Source: Strongyloides papillosus (lineage: Eukaryota > Nematoda > Chromadorea > Rhabditida > Strongyloididae). Taken from it: a stretch of 64,000 bases of DNA. The notes under the pieces were generated by a model. That model had not been told where the DNA came from and made no database searches. It worked only from the letters and a program-made list of their open reading frames with translations. The position numbers were made by a program, and so were the translations under genes. Shown here one piece after another: positions 34,685 through 46,974 of this stretch. The first letter of the stretch is position 1. Each line of letters opens with the position of its first letter. The stretch is taken from positions 744,001-808,000 of the forward strand of contig SRSI01000031.1 of NCBI GenBank assembly GCA_005656395.1, in the 5' to 3' direction.

Positions 34685-35394
34685 CCTACAACTATAAAAT
34701 AATAAGAAATTAATTATTTCTGCAAAAATATAAATAATATAAAAACAAAAAAGCTATTATAACAAAAAACAACTACATAATAAAAATTAAATTTTTCTTC
34801 TTTGCATGATCATATAAAATATCATAAATAGAACAACAATATAAACCAATACATAAAATAATTTGTTACTGACTATTTAAAGACTAACAAAAAACCACAA
34901 ATGAATTCAATTAATGGTAACACTTTTCAAAATGAAAACGCTAAGAGAGTAGGCTAAAATTAAGAATGTTTGTAGAAAAATTTATCTCAACCCATGATTA
35001 AAATTTTTTTTAGTAAGAGTTTTTTTCCTGTAATTCAGCCTTTTGCCATACAATTATACAATTGGTTGTTTTATAAATATACTGTGGTAAATTGAAGTTA
35101 AAAAGTAGAAAATAAAGGTTCTTTTAATAATTATTATTTGTACTTCCATGAACTTTAAGGACGTTAGTGAAAGAAAGAAAAGATAATTATTTTATGATCA
35201 ATTACATTTAGATTATATAGAAAATCTATATACACATGTAAAGTTAAGGCTCGTAATAATATAATTGAAAAACAAAATGATTGGGAATATTTAAAAATTA
35301 TCAAATTGTAGGAACAATTTCTAATAATTGTTAAACATTCTGATCAAAATTAAATTTAAACTGGATACCTAATAATTGTCTTTTTTTAAGATAT
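34685..35394. other. Intergenic, upstream of the mitochondrial gene pair
   Basis: About 700 bp of AT-rich DNA holding the presumed operon promoter. No exon seen. Confidence 0.4.
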
Positions 35395-35800
35395 CAGTAG
35401 AAGATCTGGCTCCGCTTGGCTATGTTTAATTTTTCAACACGTTTAGCTAATGTTATTTTTTTCAAAACTACCACCACTTTTTGCTCTAGAACTGGACCAA
35501 TTACTTAAAAGACTCTACAATATTATGTTTTCCTATTGTTTAAGAGTTTAATCTATTAAATCATTTATAAATAATTCAATTCTGTTAATATTGAGAAAAG
35601 TTACTCGAATAACAAAACTACGCAAAATAGAGCTTACGAAGTTTTTTTTAAAGAATAACATGGCAAATTTTGGTCAAAAAAAACTGAAACCGATTCAGCC
35701 TTTTAACTTAGGAAGAAACACATCTTTTACTATTTTAACATAAAAATTGGCTAAGTTGAAGAAGAGTTATGTTGAAGGCAAAATTAATTTCATTATTTTT
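35395..35800 (-). repeat. Dispersed non-coding repeat, copy 3 (shortened)
   Basis: Minus-strand copy. GGCAAATTTTGGTCAAAA then CTGAAACCGATTCAGCC (about 35662-35699), followed by CTTAGGAAGAAACACATC, is the counterpart of the GATGTGTTT...CTTAGGGGGCTGGATTAGTTTC region of copy 1. GAGTTATGTTGAAGGCAAAA (about 35764-35783) corresponds to TTTTGCCTTCGTCATAACC. A GC-richer end at 35403-35425 (ATCTGGCTCCGCTTGG) may correspond to the terminal hairpin region. Confidence 0.6.
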
Positions 35801-36899
35801 TTATATTTTAGAAATGTTTGGTAATGAATTTAAAATAATATTTCCCCTTGAATTATTATTACGAAACTTATTAGTACTTTTTCTCTACATGTGAATTTTT
35901 TGTATACCCCTAATTGTTTTTTAATAACGCTATCCATGCTTTAATTAAATATTATGGTGTTAAAAAAATAACAGTATAAGAAATATATTAATAGTGATGT
36001 TAAGAAAAAATTCAATGTTTCTGATGAAAATTATTAATTCATGTGGCTATAAAAATGTAATAAAATTCTATAAATTTATTTTTGAATTTGGAAATTTTTT
36101 AAAACATTATTCTTAATAAGATAAGTCACAATTTCTTATATGTGGCACTTTATTGTATATTTTTTTTTCTATTTTCAGTGCGTGACATCAAAGGAATCTG
36201 AAATGTTAACTTTCCTAAATAATGTTTATATTTTTATCTTATTTCATTTGAAATTTTAAATGATCATAATATAAAACAAATTATTTATAACATCTTTTAA
36301 ATAGAGAACTAAAATATAACGAATATATTGTTGACATGTTATTTTGTATACACACAAAACCTAAATGAGTCTCCACGTGTCGTACATCGTATGCTAAACC
36401 ATCGTTAGCGGTTTGATGAAAAACAACATGTTACATTTTTATGTAAACTGCATAACGACATTTATATTAAAAAATTTAGTTTGTGGTTTAGTTAATAATG
36501 AGGTAAATATTTTTTGCATATAATGTACTATACATTCTTTTACAAAATGTTTTTAATAAAACTGCAAGATATCATTTTATATAATTTTGTAATAATTATC
36601 AATTTTAAAAAAAAAGTTTATTTAAAAAAATAAGTATTACGAATTTTCAAGTTAAAAATTTCATTTGCTTTAGATAGTAAAATTATTATAGAAATTTTTT
36701 AAACAATACTACTATTAATTCATAAAAAAATATTTGTATTTATCAATCGGTGCATTATAAAAAATATTTTTTATTTTGGAGATAACTTCGTGACATCCTG
36801 TGTTATTAAATCACCACGGGTTGAAAAAAAATTAATTTACTCATAAGTGTGGCAGAATCATCTATAAGAATATGTGATGTTATTTACGCAATTGATTCA
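35801..36899. other. Intergenic, no gene seen
   Basis: AT-rich DNA. A slightly GC-richer patch at about 36363-36420 includes AAACCATCGTTAGCGGTTT, whose ends pair (AAACC/GGTTT). No exon or RNA gene is supported. Confidence 0.4.
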
Positions 36900-38600
36900 T
36901 GTTAACAAAAGACAGGTAGATTGAATCAAAAAAGAGATAAATGTTTCTATGAAACCAAGTAGGTTTCAAAAGATAAGATAGGTCAAAGAAAAAGAAGGGC
37001 AGGAAAAACCAGAAAAAACATCGTTGTCGGTTGACAACAAAAAATTTTGTGAATAAACGTCCTGAATACCTATAACCACATATAAAAAATTAACCACTGG
37101 ATTCATCTATATTAACAATAAAAGCTCTTGGACTGGGTGATTCAAAAGAGTTATAACAGAATGGACTAGAAAAAATAAATGAATGTAATATAAACGAAGC
37201 TAAAAAGAATCTTCAACAACATGATGCACTGGACAATAATAAGAATCTATCTTAATTCATTAGAAATTAAAATATTTTTAGAATGATCAGAATACACACT
37301 ATCATAAACATATATTTTAAAATTTTTATACAATTTACCCATAAATTTACATTTACAATTTGTTAAACTATCATGTCTAAATATTTGTTGAAGTTGTTTA
37401 AAAATATTCACGAGAGTAGTATCAACTTTTATCATCAAATTATCCAATTATGAAAATGCGTATTTGCAAAGTATTTGTCAGAAAATAACTTTCAAAATCT
37501 CTTTTGTATAGTAAATGTTAATTCTTTTTAATAACAATATTTTTTATCAATAGCTTAATCTAAATGTTCTTCCAAAAGCACCGAAAAATTCGGATAATGA
37601 AAATTGGGGGACTGGGAAAAGTGATGAAGAAGCAAAAGGAAAGGTGATTAAACAAAGAAGTTCGCAACAAAGAATTTGTATAGAGGTACGTAGGAAACTA
37701 TTCTATCATTAGCAAATGCAGCTCTTCTTAAACAACTTGAGAAAGAAAATTTTGCCTCAGGAAATATTTTAAAATGTATATATAAAGAAATATCAACCGA
37801 TCTTGATAAAACTTTTAACAATAAAATAATATATTCTAAAAATAATCATAGCTTAACAAGAAAAAGTGAGCAAAAGAACAATAGAAAAGTACTAAAACAT
37901 AATGGATAAACATTATATGAAACATTTTGTATCTTAAAATAAGGTGCATCACATTTTTCAGGTGTTTTTAATAGTTATTTTTAATATATACTTTTAAAGA
38001 CAAAATCAATGCAGATTTGAAAAATTATCTTTTTAAGAATACTGGAATTGAGTTTGCAAAATTTTATTTTATCTACAATCTCTGAAATGCCAGTCAAAAA
38101 ATTATCATCTTCAGGAACAAGAAATAAAATAATAAATGAGATAGATTGCGATAATGATAAAAAAGAAGATATAATGTCTTTATAAATCTCAACAACCTTT
38201 GGATACGTTAATCTCTTTCATGAAGCAGTAGAAACATTAGAAACAAAAATAGTTGTGGGTTACTTTTTAAAAAATCTCACGAATCACTAGTACAACTCTT
38301 GATGCCTAGTTATAAGGATAGACTTGTTAAAGCTCTACAAAAATCAGTTGATCATGCAAAATCTCTTTTTTTTATTTGTATTTTATTTTTTTATGCTTAT
38401 AGGAATAAAATAGCAGTATTAAGATCCAGTTAATTTGTAGCAAATGTTATACTTAACTTAAAGAATTCAAGTCAATTTAATGAATATCAAATTTGTTTAC
38501 TTAATTCAGCACAGGGGGCAGTAATTGAAGTTATTAAATCAAAAGAAAACACTGACAGTACTTTGAAACATCATTTAGATGAAGCTATTGAAAGATAAAA
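36900..38600 (+). pseudogene. Decayed coding region of unknown family
   Basis: Several plus-strand stretches have clear coding character but in shifting frames broken by stops: about 36975-37052 (VKEKEGQEKPEKTS), 37163-37255 (GLEKINECNINEAKKNLQQH), 37555-37680 (LPKAPKNSDNENWGTGKSDE), 37712-37910 (ANAALLKQLEKENFASGN), 38081-38185 (SEMPVKKLSSSGTRNKIIN), about 38270-38365 (SHESLVQLLMPSYKDRLVKA) and about 38440-38598 (LNSAQGAVIEVIKSKENTD). I cannot build an intact gene from them. The helical, charged character suggests a coiled or helical-bundle protein, but I do not recognise it. It precedes the small gene at 38898 and might include its lost or unrecognised 5' exons. Confidence 0.35.
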
Positions 38601-38897
38601 ATATTGTTATTAATAAGACTTAATGTTTACTTTATGTTGTGAGGACCCTGTTCCGAGTTTACTACTAATAAAAAATTTTTAATTATTATATGATTAATTT
38701 TTTTTAAAACATACTAATAAAAAGCTAATAAAATATTAATGCGAAAAATCACTTGGAATTTCTAACACATTGTGTTTATTTAAATGGAAAGTTTTAACAT
38801 AGCTTTAAAATGTGTACCGGTTGTCGTTTATTTTCAAAATAATGTTCATTCTTTAATATTTACATATTTTACTAACTTTTCTTTTCAGACTAAAATT

Positions 38898-39147
38898 ATG
38901 ATGTCACCGGATCAAGAGGCTATTATTTCCAAATTGGACCAACGACAGGCTGAACCAATAAATGAAATTAAAAAAAATATTTTTAAAATTAAAAGCTAAT
39001 CCAAGAACTGGTGTTGTAGAAGTATCACATGAAAGTAGCCGTTACAGGATTCTTAGAGATAACTTTTTAAGAGCTACAATGAATCTTTACAGGATGGCTG
39101 ACAGGATGAATAAAGCTGAAAAAAAAAGTAAAAAATATGAAAGATAA
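38898..39147 (+). CDS. Small charged helical protein, frameshifted
   Basis: A strong TTTTCAG acceptor ends at 38888, ATG ATG follows at 38898, and the frame reads MMSPDQEAIISKLDQRQAEP before stopping at 38997-38999. The continuation lies in the next frame from about 38962: LKANPRTGVVEVSHESSRYR, then ILRDNFLRATMNLYRMADRM, ending KSKKYER-stop at 39147. The switch happens at an A8 run (38971-38978); one fewer A would join the two halves into about 82 residues. The second half is a strongly amphipathic, basic helix. An AATAAA follows at about 39245. Either an assembly indel or a real disabling mutation. The family is not recognised, and upstream exons are possible. Confidence 0.5.
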
Positions 39148-39796
39148 TACTGGATGAATTTATTTACTTTAAACGGTTGTTTAATTATTTTAAAAGTTTT
39201 TTACTGATTGTTTTATATTATTTTCTATGTAATTTTAAGTTGTAATAAATAAAATTTTATTTATTATATTTTGTAAATGATTTTATTAATAATATTATTT
39301 ATAAAGTTAAAATCTATAATTGAGTAGAATATAATACGTTTTTTTATAAACCAACATAAAGCATTCTTTTATAAAACTACATCAAAAATTTTATATGACA
39401 CTGAAACAAATTTTATATAAAACCAACGTTTTGAAAAAAGGTATAAACTACATATTATCAATTTATGCAAAAATGCTTATGTTAGTTGCATACATTTTTT
39501 TTTATTAATTTGCTCCTATTCATTTTTATTTGTTTTGAGAGGGTGGTCTAATAAAGTGCTCGTGCAGGCTATATTGAATTGCATGGTGGTCGGTCAAAAT
39601 GACTGTTTTAGATTTTGTGTGTAATATTAAATTTCGTTTATTAATTTTTACCATATTAAATAAAAACATTTATAGGTGGTTTGAAAAAAATTATTATGAA
39701 ATCTATATATCATAAAAACAGTAGTTTACCATAAAACATGATTTAACACAAAGAATAATCGTTTATAATGACATGCATTATAAAAATAAGAAAAAT
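39148..39796. other. Intergenic, no gene seen
   Basis: 3' flank of the small gene with its likely poly(A) signal, then AT-rich DNA. Nothing else is supported. Confidence 0.4.
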
Positions 39797-41453
39797 AATT
39801 TGTCTTTCACTATACTTATTCTTAACATTGATAGATTTATATGAATAAATAGCTAAAATTCATGTTTTTTTTAATTAAAGAGGGCTAGATAGGTTCTAGT
39901 TTTTTGTGGCCGAAATTTCCAAAGTCATCTTAGAAAACACCTCTTTACGTAGTTTTGTCACTTGATTATGTTTCGTTATAGTTAATAAACGTTTTTGGTT
40001 TATGACTCATTAGTAAGGTAAAACTTAGGTAATAAGGGAGAAACGTAATAATTTTGGAATTGATAAATAATTGACTAATTTATAGGCCAAAGAGTAGTTA
40101 CCATTTTTTATATACTTTTATATTGAATCGTTAACGTATGCAACGTTAGCATTTTTGACCCCTTTAATTTGAGATTTAGACCCTGAAATTTTGAATGGAG
40201 GTAGATTTTAACATGGACTACCATAATTTAAAAAGAAATTTCAAAAAAAGTTTCTCCAAAGTAGAGATAATTAAGATCAAAGTGCCAAAAATGGTAATTT
40301 TTTTAAATTAATGGCCGGGCGCAAATTAACTATAGATTTGACACACACAAATACAAATTTAATATGTATGTGTGTCATTACTTTGTGTTGAATAATTATG
40401 TTACAAGAAAGATAAAAAAATCGTAGTTTTTTTGCATCACCAGAAGGTTTTTCGTGACAATAACATTAAAAACAAGTTAGACTTTAGAAAAAATTCTAAC
40501 TTTTTGAATTTAAAATCTTCAGACATTAACTTTTAACGTTTTTAATGTATATTTTTAGAAACTAAAATTCATTTAAGTGAAGATTTTTGTAAATTATATT
40601 TTTTTTATTGTCGTAAATTTACAATTTTTACTGTTTTTTCTTATGCTTAATATTGATTTAAGTGATTTAAAAATTAATTAATATCATGATTAAAAAGATG
40701 TACCTAGAAACTATTTTTTGGCTACTTACAATATAATCATTTTTCATTTTAGAGTTTGTAGATAATTAATTTTTGTCACGAAAAAATTATGAAAATAAAT
40801 AACAGTACCAAAAACTTCGTTTTTGTAAAAAACATACTTTTATATTGAGATTCATTTTGCGCACTCAAAAGGTAGAAAATAAATTTTGATTTTTATATTA
40901 TCACTTTACCTGGCAATATAAAAGTATCGCCGTCCGAGGCATTTAAATATTTGTTGAAGACTACAAAAAGATATCACTGAATATTAAATAATAAGAGCTT
41001 TTCTCATTAAAATAATAAAAAATAAGGATATACCTTAACATTAAATTTACAAACAAGTCTCTACAAAAGTAAGTATTTTAATTTCTAACCAATAAAGATC
41101 AAAATGTAAATAATTTAAAAGAAATGTTTGCTTCAACTATAGTTCAATCACAAACGATAAAGCATTCAAATGCCTCGAACAGCGATACTTTTATATTGCC
41201 TGGTAAAGTGATAATATAAAAATCAAAATTTATTTTTATATTTTTGAGTGCGCAAAATGAATCTCAATATAAAAGTATGTTTTTTACAAAAACGAAGTTT
41301 TTGGTACTGTTATTTAACTAAAAATATTCTAAAAAAAATGGTTAGAAGATTAAAAAAAGACATCAGAAGAAATGGTTTTCAGCTGCTTATTAAAAGTTAT
41401 AAAATATAATCTGGAGCCGAGACACAACCTGCTGAAAGCGGTCTACGGCTGGT
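39797..41453 (+). repeat. Dispersed non-coding repeat, copy 4, split by a foldback element
   Basis: Plus-strand copy with AGAGGGCTAGATAGGTTC and TTTTTTGTGGCCGAAATTTC (about 39881-39922) and the later GGAATTGATAAATAATTGAC block matching copy 1. The right end carries GTCTACGGCTGGTAATTAAA (41441-41460), like GTCTACGGCTGGTTATATTAAA at the end of copy 1. The 519-bp foldback element 40797-41315 is inserted within it. It also holds a TTGACACACACA / TGTGTGTCA inverted pair around 40338-40378. Confidence 0.6.
40797..41315. mobile_element. Foldback (long terminal inverted repeat) MITE
   Basis: Arms of about 151 bp (40797-40948 and 41165-41315) are almost perfect inverted copies, beginning AAATAACAGTACC and ending GGTACTGTTATTT. 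The unpaired centre is about 216 bp. Within the arms ACTTTTATATTGAGATTCAT and CGAGGCATTT recur, and ACTTTTATATTG occurs near both ends of each arm. No coding frame. The high arm identity suggests recent insertion or gene conversion between arms. No clear target-site duplication could be decided by eye. Confidence 0.8.
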
Positions 41454-43966
41454 AATTAAAATCATTTTAACAAGCAAATGTAAAAATAACATGTATTCTT
41501 ACAATGATACTGTATAAATTATTTTTAACACATGTCTGTTAAAGAAAACATATTAAAAATAATATTGCTAATAAATTATCTTGTAACAAAATAAAGTAGT
41601 TATAGTGATGTAGTTCTAAATAATTTAAAGTTTGAATATGATTACGTCAGTTATATCAATAATAATTATTTTAAATTGATAAAAATTCATGATATATTAA
41701 TATTTTTTTATTATATTATAGTATACTCTTAATGTCAATTAACATTTTACTAATTAATTAATTTTTAATGATTTATTATTTAAGGAGATTCTAATAATCT
41801 TCGGCTACTTGTTTACTTTGCATGTTTTAATTAAACAATAAAATTATTTATAGATAGATAAGTAATTATGTTTAAGAAATAATAAAAACATGCATTATAA
41901 TAAAGAAAATTAAGTACTGAAAACAAAAGAATTATATTTATAGGTTTCGTGAGAAAAATAATAAAAAATTATATCATTATATGTAAAATTATTGTGATTA
42001 TATTAATATTGAAAGAACATATAATGTTCTAATACCGTGGAATGTAGAAAATGGAAATGCAATATAACTTAAAATTGTTTTATAATGTTTGAAATCTCAT
42101 AGATGGTTGAGTTACAATATAATAATCCTTTAAACGAGTTGTTTCCGTGAAAATTATTAAATATCTATTAATTATATTCCAACGTTACTTCCACTATTTT
42201 AAAATTTTTTTTTACATAAAATAAGATCATTAAGACATTTAATAATAGCTTTATGACATCGTTAGATAAAATATATTATCAGTTGAAATAAAATATTCTT
42301 TAAATTACTATAGGTGTAGTAAAAATTAATAAATTATTTAATACATTATTATAAAATTGACCTTACAGATAATAGGTTTTTCTTATTTAATAATATTTTT
42401 TAAAAAATATATATAAAAGAAAATAATCTATTATTTATTAACAAACAGTTTATAAACAATTTTTGTTAGCATTACTAATTGAATAATACGACCAAATACT
42501 TTAAAATCTAATTTTACAGTAATGATATATTCTTTAGTATTCTATTTATGTTTCATAATATAAATATTCGTAAAATTTAAATGATTATTTTGAACTAAAA
42601 GAATAATATTTTAGCATAAGTGATATTAATTGCCTTTTTTATCCCATTTTTATAGAATCTTAATACAGAAAACGATCAAATTTACCACAGTATCTTTTTT
42701 CTTGATTTCTCAATTATTTAAAAAAAATGATTCCTAAACCAGCTTATAATGAATTATCATAAGATAATTAATGTATATCATATACTTAAATCTCAATTTC
42801 TTGTGAATAGTTGAGGAATTTCATTATGAAATATTAAATAATTTAATAATTAGCAACATTTTATATTGTTTATTCAGTAAATAAATTTATAAGTATACAA
42901 AATTTACATGTTGTGTGTGATATTAAAATATTTATTTCTATTAAAAGTTACTTTTATAATAAAATCATATTTAAAAAAAATTAGGAAATTTTGATAAACA
43001 TAAAGTATTTAATTAATGTAGAAATTTTATTAAATGTAAAAATAAAACAAAAGTTGAATTTTAAAGTTCATATTTTCAGCTTTCAATCTCAATTTTACTA
43101 CTTAATAATTTCAATTAAGCGTTTGTTTTTTAACTAATTTCTGGTAAATTACTTTTTTTTATGTTTATAGTAATTATAATATTATAGAAAATATTATACT
43201 TTAAATAAGAAAAATATATTAAAACTTTGTCAATTATATAAAATATCTTTTTGTTGTTCAAATTTTATTTTGTTAAGTATAAGATTATTTGACTAAGAGA
43301 TATTTTTTTTATTAAAATCATTTTAATTTTATAGTCTAATTTAAGATATTATTGCTTCTTATATTTAAAGTTAGATGAAATGTAATTTATGTTGAGATTA
43401 CTTTCATACATTGGATATTATTTTTTTATATAATAAATAACTTATTGTAATCTTTTATCTCAATACGTTAATTGAAATTTATATTATTTGTTATTTAATT
43501 AATCTATTTTCCAATTAATGACAACATTTTTTATGTAAAAAGCAATTTTTTCTAATAAAGGCAATTAATCTATGACAAGATAACTCTCACATTAAAAAAT
43601 AACAGTAGCATTTAAAAAATACACCTTCAATTAAGTGTTGTTTTTAATGATACAATTTTATTTTTAAAAAAATAATATTTTAATAAATTTACCATTTTGT
43701 TATATTTTTCATCAGACATTATTCATATGTACTTTTTTATAACAATTTATGAAAAAAATTACCTAGTAATTTATTAGTAAACTTATTATAATATAATTAT
43801 ATTTAATTATTATTTTTTAACTATTGGATAGCTGAAAGTGCATTAGTTAACTTATTTGTAAATCTTCGTAATATACAACTACGAGGTTATTTTTACCATT
43901 ATATAAAAAATAACAAGGAATAATATTATATTTTTTATATTAAAGCAAATTTTAGCTATTGATACA
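41454..43966. other. Intergenic, no gene seen
   Basis: About 2.5 kb of AT-rich DNA upstream of the receptor gene. No exon, RNA gene or repeat that I can support. Confidence 0.5.
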
Positions 43967-44935
43967 ATGGCTATTTCTAATGATAATCTAAAAATATGTG
44001 GATACCTATCTATGATTTTTTGTATAATCAACTTGATGTTATTACCATATTCGTTTCGAATGCTGTATTATAAACGAGTATGGCATATATATTTTCGAAT
44101 ATCAGTCGGATTAGTTGTTATATGTTCTTCTATAATATCTGTTAATGCTGGATTTGTTTCATTTTTTTTTGTTCATTATGATTTGGATATTGGGAGTAGT
44201 AATATAACAGATGGAAGAATTATTTATAATACCTTACGATCATTTCAACCATCAACTAATGACAGTTATAGATACAGTATGTGGGTATTATGTGGTGAAA
44301 GACTCCTTGCTACAGTAAAATTTAAAAATTATCAGGAATACAAAAAAAAATATTTTGGTCTCATATCTTCGCTTTTTATTGTTGGAGCAACATTGATTAC
44401 CAAATATAGTGTAGAATTATTAAATATTTCGAAATATGTTAATTTTATTTATACAGTTATGGACCTACCATTATTATTTATTATTTTTCTATTATTAATA
44501 CTAAATTATAGAAAAAGAAAAAGTGCTTTGGTTGATGGGACAGATTTAACATCGAAATTTCAACTAAATGAAAATTATTTTTTAATTATCTTCTCACTTC
44601 CCATTATTACATTTAATGTTCTTCAGTTATTTATATTTAATATTATAGCTATAAAAGTGAATGATTTTAAAATGAATCACAATCAACTGTTCGCAATTGT
44701 TTATACTTTTAGAATAATTGTATATATACTTTTTCAAATATACATTTATTTTAATAAATATATTTTTATCTTAATTAAGAAAAGATTTGAGACGAATATT
44801 GTTCCAGTTGAGGTTAAAAATCGTAAAACAAAGTGTTTGGTAGGAAAAACTGAAGATTCTCAACAACGAAGAGCTGATGCTGAAAAGAATATTTATTTTA
44901 AAATGTTGGAAAAAGATTTAAGCAAAAAAAAATAA
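43967..44935 (+). CDS. Serpentine seven-transmembrane receptor, Sra-superfamily-like
   Basis: Intronless frame of 322 residues with about seven hydrophobic helices: helix 1 from residue 10 (ICGYLSMIFCIINLMLLPYS), helix 2 in VGLVVICSSIISV, helix 3 before MWVLCGERLLATVKFKNYQE, then further helices at about 125-145, 155-180, 205-230 and 240-270. The helix-3 end ERLLAT followed by a basic YE/YQ-rich loop resembles the ER-x-x-A signature of nematode Sra/Sre-type chemoreceptors rather than DRY of rhodopsin-like receptors. The C-tail is basic and charged. Expected at the plasma membrane or cilium of sensory neurons. The exact family is uncertain. Confidence 0.7.
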   Translation: MAISNDNLKICGYLSMIFCIINLMLLPYSFRMLYYKRVWHIYFRISVGLVVICSSIISVNAGFVSFFFVHYDLDIGSSNITDGRIIYNTLRSFQPSTNDSYRYSMWVLCGERLLATVKFKNYQEYKKKYFGLISSLFIVGATLITKYSVELLNISKYVNFIYTVMDLPLLFIIFLLLILNYRKRKSALVDGTDLTSKFQLNENYFLIIFSLPIITFNVLQLFIFNIIAIKVNDFKMNHNQLFAIVYTFRIIVYILFQIYIYFNKYIFILIKKRFETNIVPVEVKNRKTKCLVGKTEDSQQRRADAEKNIYFKMLEKDLSKKK

Positions 44936-46974
44936 TGATTGTTAACAATCGAAAAAAATTTTCATCACTATTTAATTTTCTATGTTTATTGTATCATGAA
45001 AAACAGCAATTAATGAACTATATTTTTATTTTAATAAATATTTGTAATAAATTTGATCCATATTGTGTATGTAAAAACTAAAGAAATAATTAATTAAAAA
45101 AAGATTTTTCAATTTCAATTTAATTACCAGTGCTAAGGGAAATCAAATTCTTACTAAAGAAAACTATTCCAACACCAAAGAAGTTGTCGAAGTTTTTGAA
45201 GATTAAAAGATTTCTCAATGTTTAAGTAACTTGAAAAAATTTTAACTTAATTTTATAGGGATACATATTATTATTAATAATTTTTGTGATCATATAATTT
45301 TTCCATTAAAATCCTTAGAATCTGGAGAAAAACAATTTTAAAGTTTTATCTTTGTTGGTGATAATATCGTTTAAGTGAAATATTTGAAACTATACACTTT
45401 TCTAAAAACTCTTCAAATGGCTTTCAAAAATTCAAGTCTCTAGACAACATAATATTATACCACATATAATAATCAACAATTTTTTGCCTCCGTTATTGTA
45501 CTTTTAAAAATTTTTTATGTTAATAATAATTAATACATTTAAAATCTAATGTGTATTTCTATAGTAACCGTCAATAAATATCTACATTCAAAATTTTTCT
45601 GGCGTTTATATTAACACTACTGATAATTTAACTTTTTAAATAAAATTAATTAAATATAGGTAAAAATAGTTAACCTTTACTTGGAAATAATTAAAATTTT
45701 ATTATATTTATTTACACACATATAGTTTGATCTTTATCACAATTTCATGTTTTTAAAAAAAATGAGTTAAATCTTTTATATTTTATTTGTAAAGATATTT
45801 TTCATAACTATAGTTGAAGACAAATAAAAATATTTGAAAATTATGGTCATTTGTGTCTTTTTACACTATATTCTGAATGTACATGGAAATTTTTTTACTA
45901 TGTGTTTTGTGTTTGTATAAGAAATATTAAATACAAGTTTAAAACTAAATATATTAATGATAACACATTTAATATTAATTAAACTTTAAAACACAATTAC
46001 GTAATATTAGAACTTTAAATTAACTACTTTTTGCTTAAATTGAAATAAAATAAATTATTAATCATATTATTGAAAAACTTTGCTTTTTATTTATTTATTG
46101 ATATTAGTGTTGTAAATGATAAATTATTAAAAGCATTTAAACTACAAAAAAGTACAATAAGAAATAAACATATATTTTTTTCATTTAAAGTATATTATTA
46201 CCGGAAGTAGTTAATGTTATAATTTTCTTAAATAATAGTTACACACAACAAATGTAGTAAATACCTTAAAAACAAAAAAGATTATAAAGTACTTTTCTTT
46301 AACAAAAATTTTTTTATTTCAATGGTTTTTCAATTTTTTTTAACTAATAAGTTCTATAAATCAAAGAATAAAATTAACATTCAGTTTATGCTGGTATTAT
46401 CTGCAATAATAAAATTATTTCCGACTGTAATGTAATTTATAATAACTTTAACTAAGAACATGATATAAAAAATTGGTTTGGACACTTTGAAAGAAGAGGT
46501 AATTCTTTAACAGTATTTTCACACAGGCATGCAAAAATTAAACTTTAATTAATTATCTTTGGTCTTAATATCAATGCAATTTTTATATTGTTCTTAAGTC
46601 CAACTATAACTTTTAGTAAATAATAAATAAAAAGCATAAATTTTTTTTATTTTAAAGTATACATAAAAATGGAAATTAAAAATTTATGTTTTTATAAAGA
46701 AGGAAATGTGATAATGTTATTGATTTCAAATTCGCCAAAAAACATTTAATTTTTTATTAGTATTATTTTATGGCACTTAAAGTTTTTTTTTTAATTTTTG
46801 TATTTAATATATAAAATATTAATTAAATTATGTAACTAGATGATAATAAAAATCATTACATAAAATAAGAAGTAATTAAATTTACTAATTATTTAAATAA
46901 TAAAATAAAAATATATAAATTATTTTTCTATATTTTTCTTATTGCAATAAGTTTGTGAAAAGTTAAACATTAAA
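44936..46974. other. Convergent intergenic region
   Basis: About 2 kb between two convergent receptor genes. At about 45131-45205 a TTACCAG acceptor-like site is followed by a short coding-like frame (AKGNQILTKENYSNTKEVVE) ending in TAA; it may be a stranded exon but has no partner I can find. Otherwise AT-rich with no feature. Confidence 0.35.

Noticed and set aside
37247..37447. Minus-strand frame within the decayed coding region
   Set aside because: The plus strand here shows coding-like fragments in order; this frame has no splice or family support, though it cannot be fully excluded.
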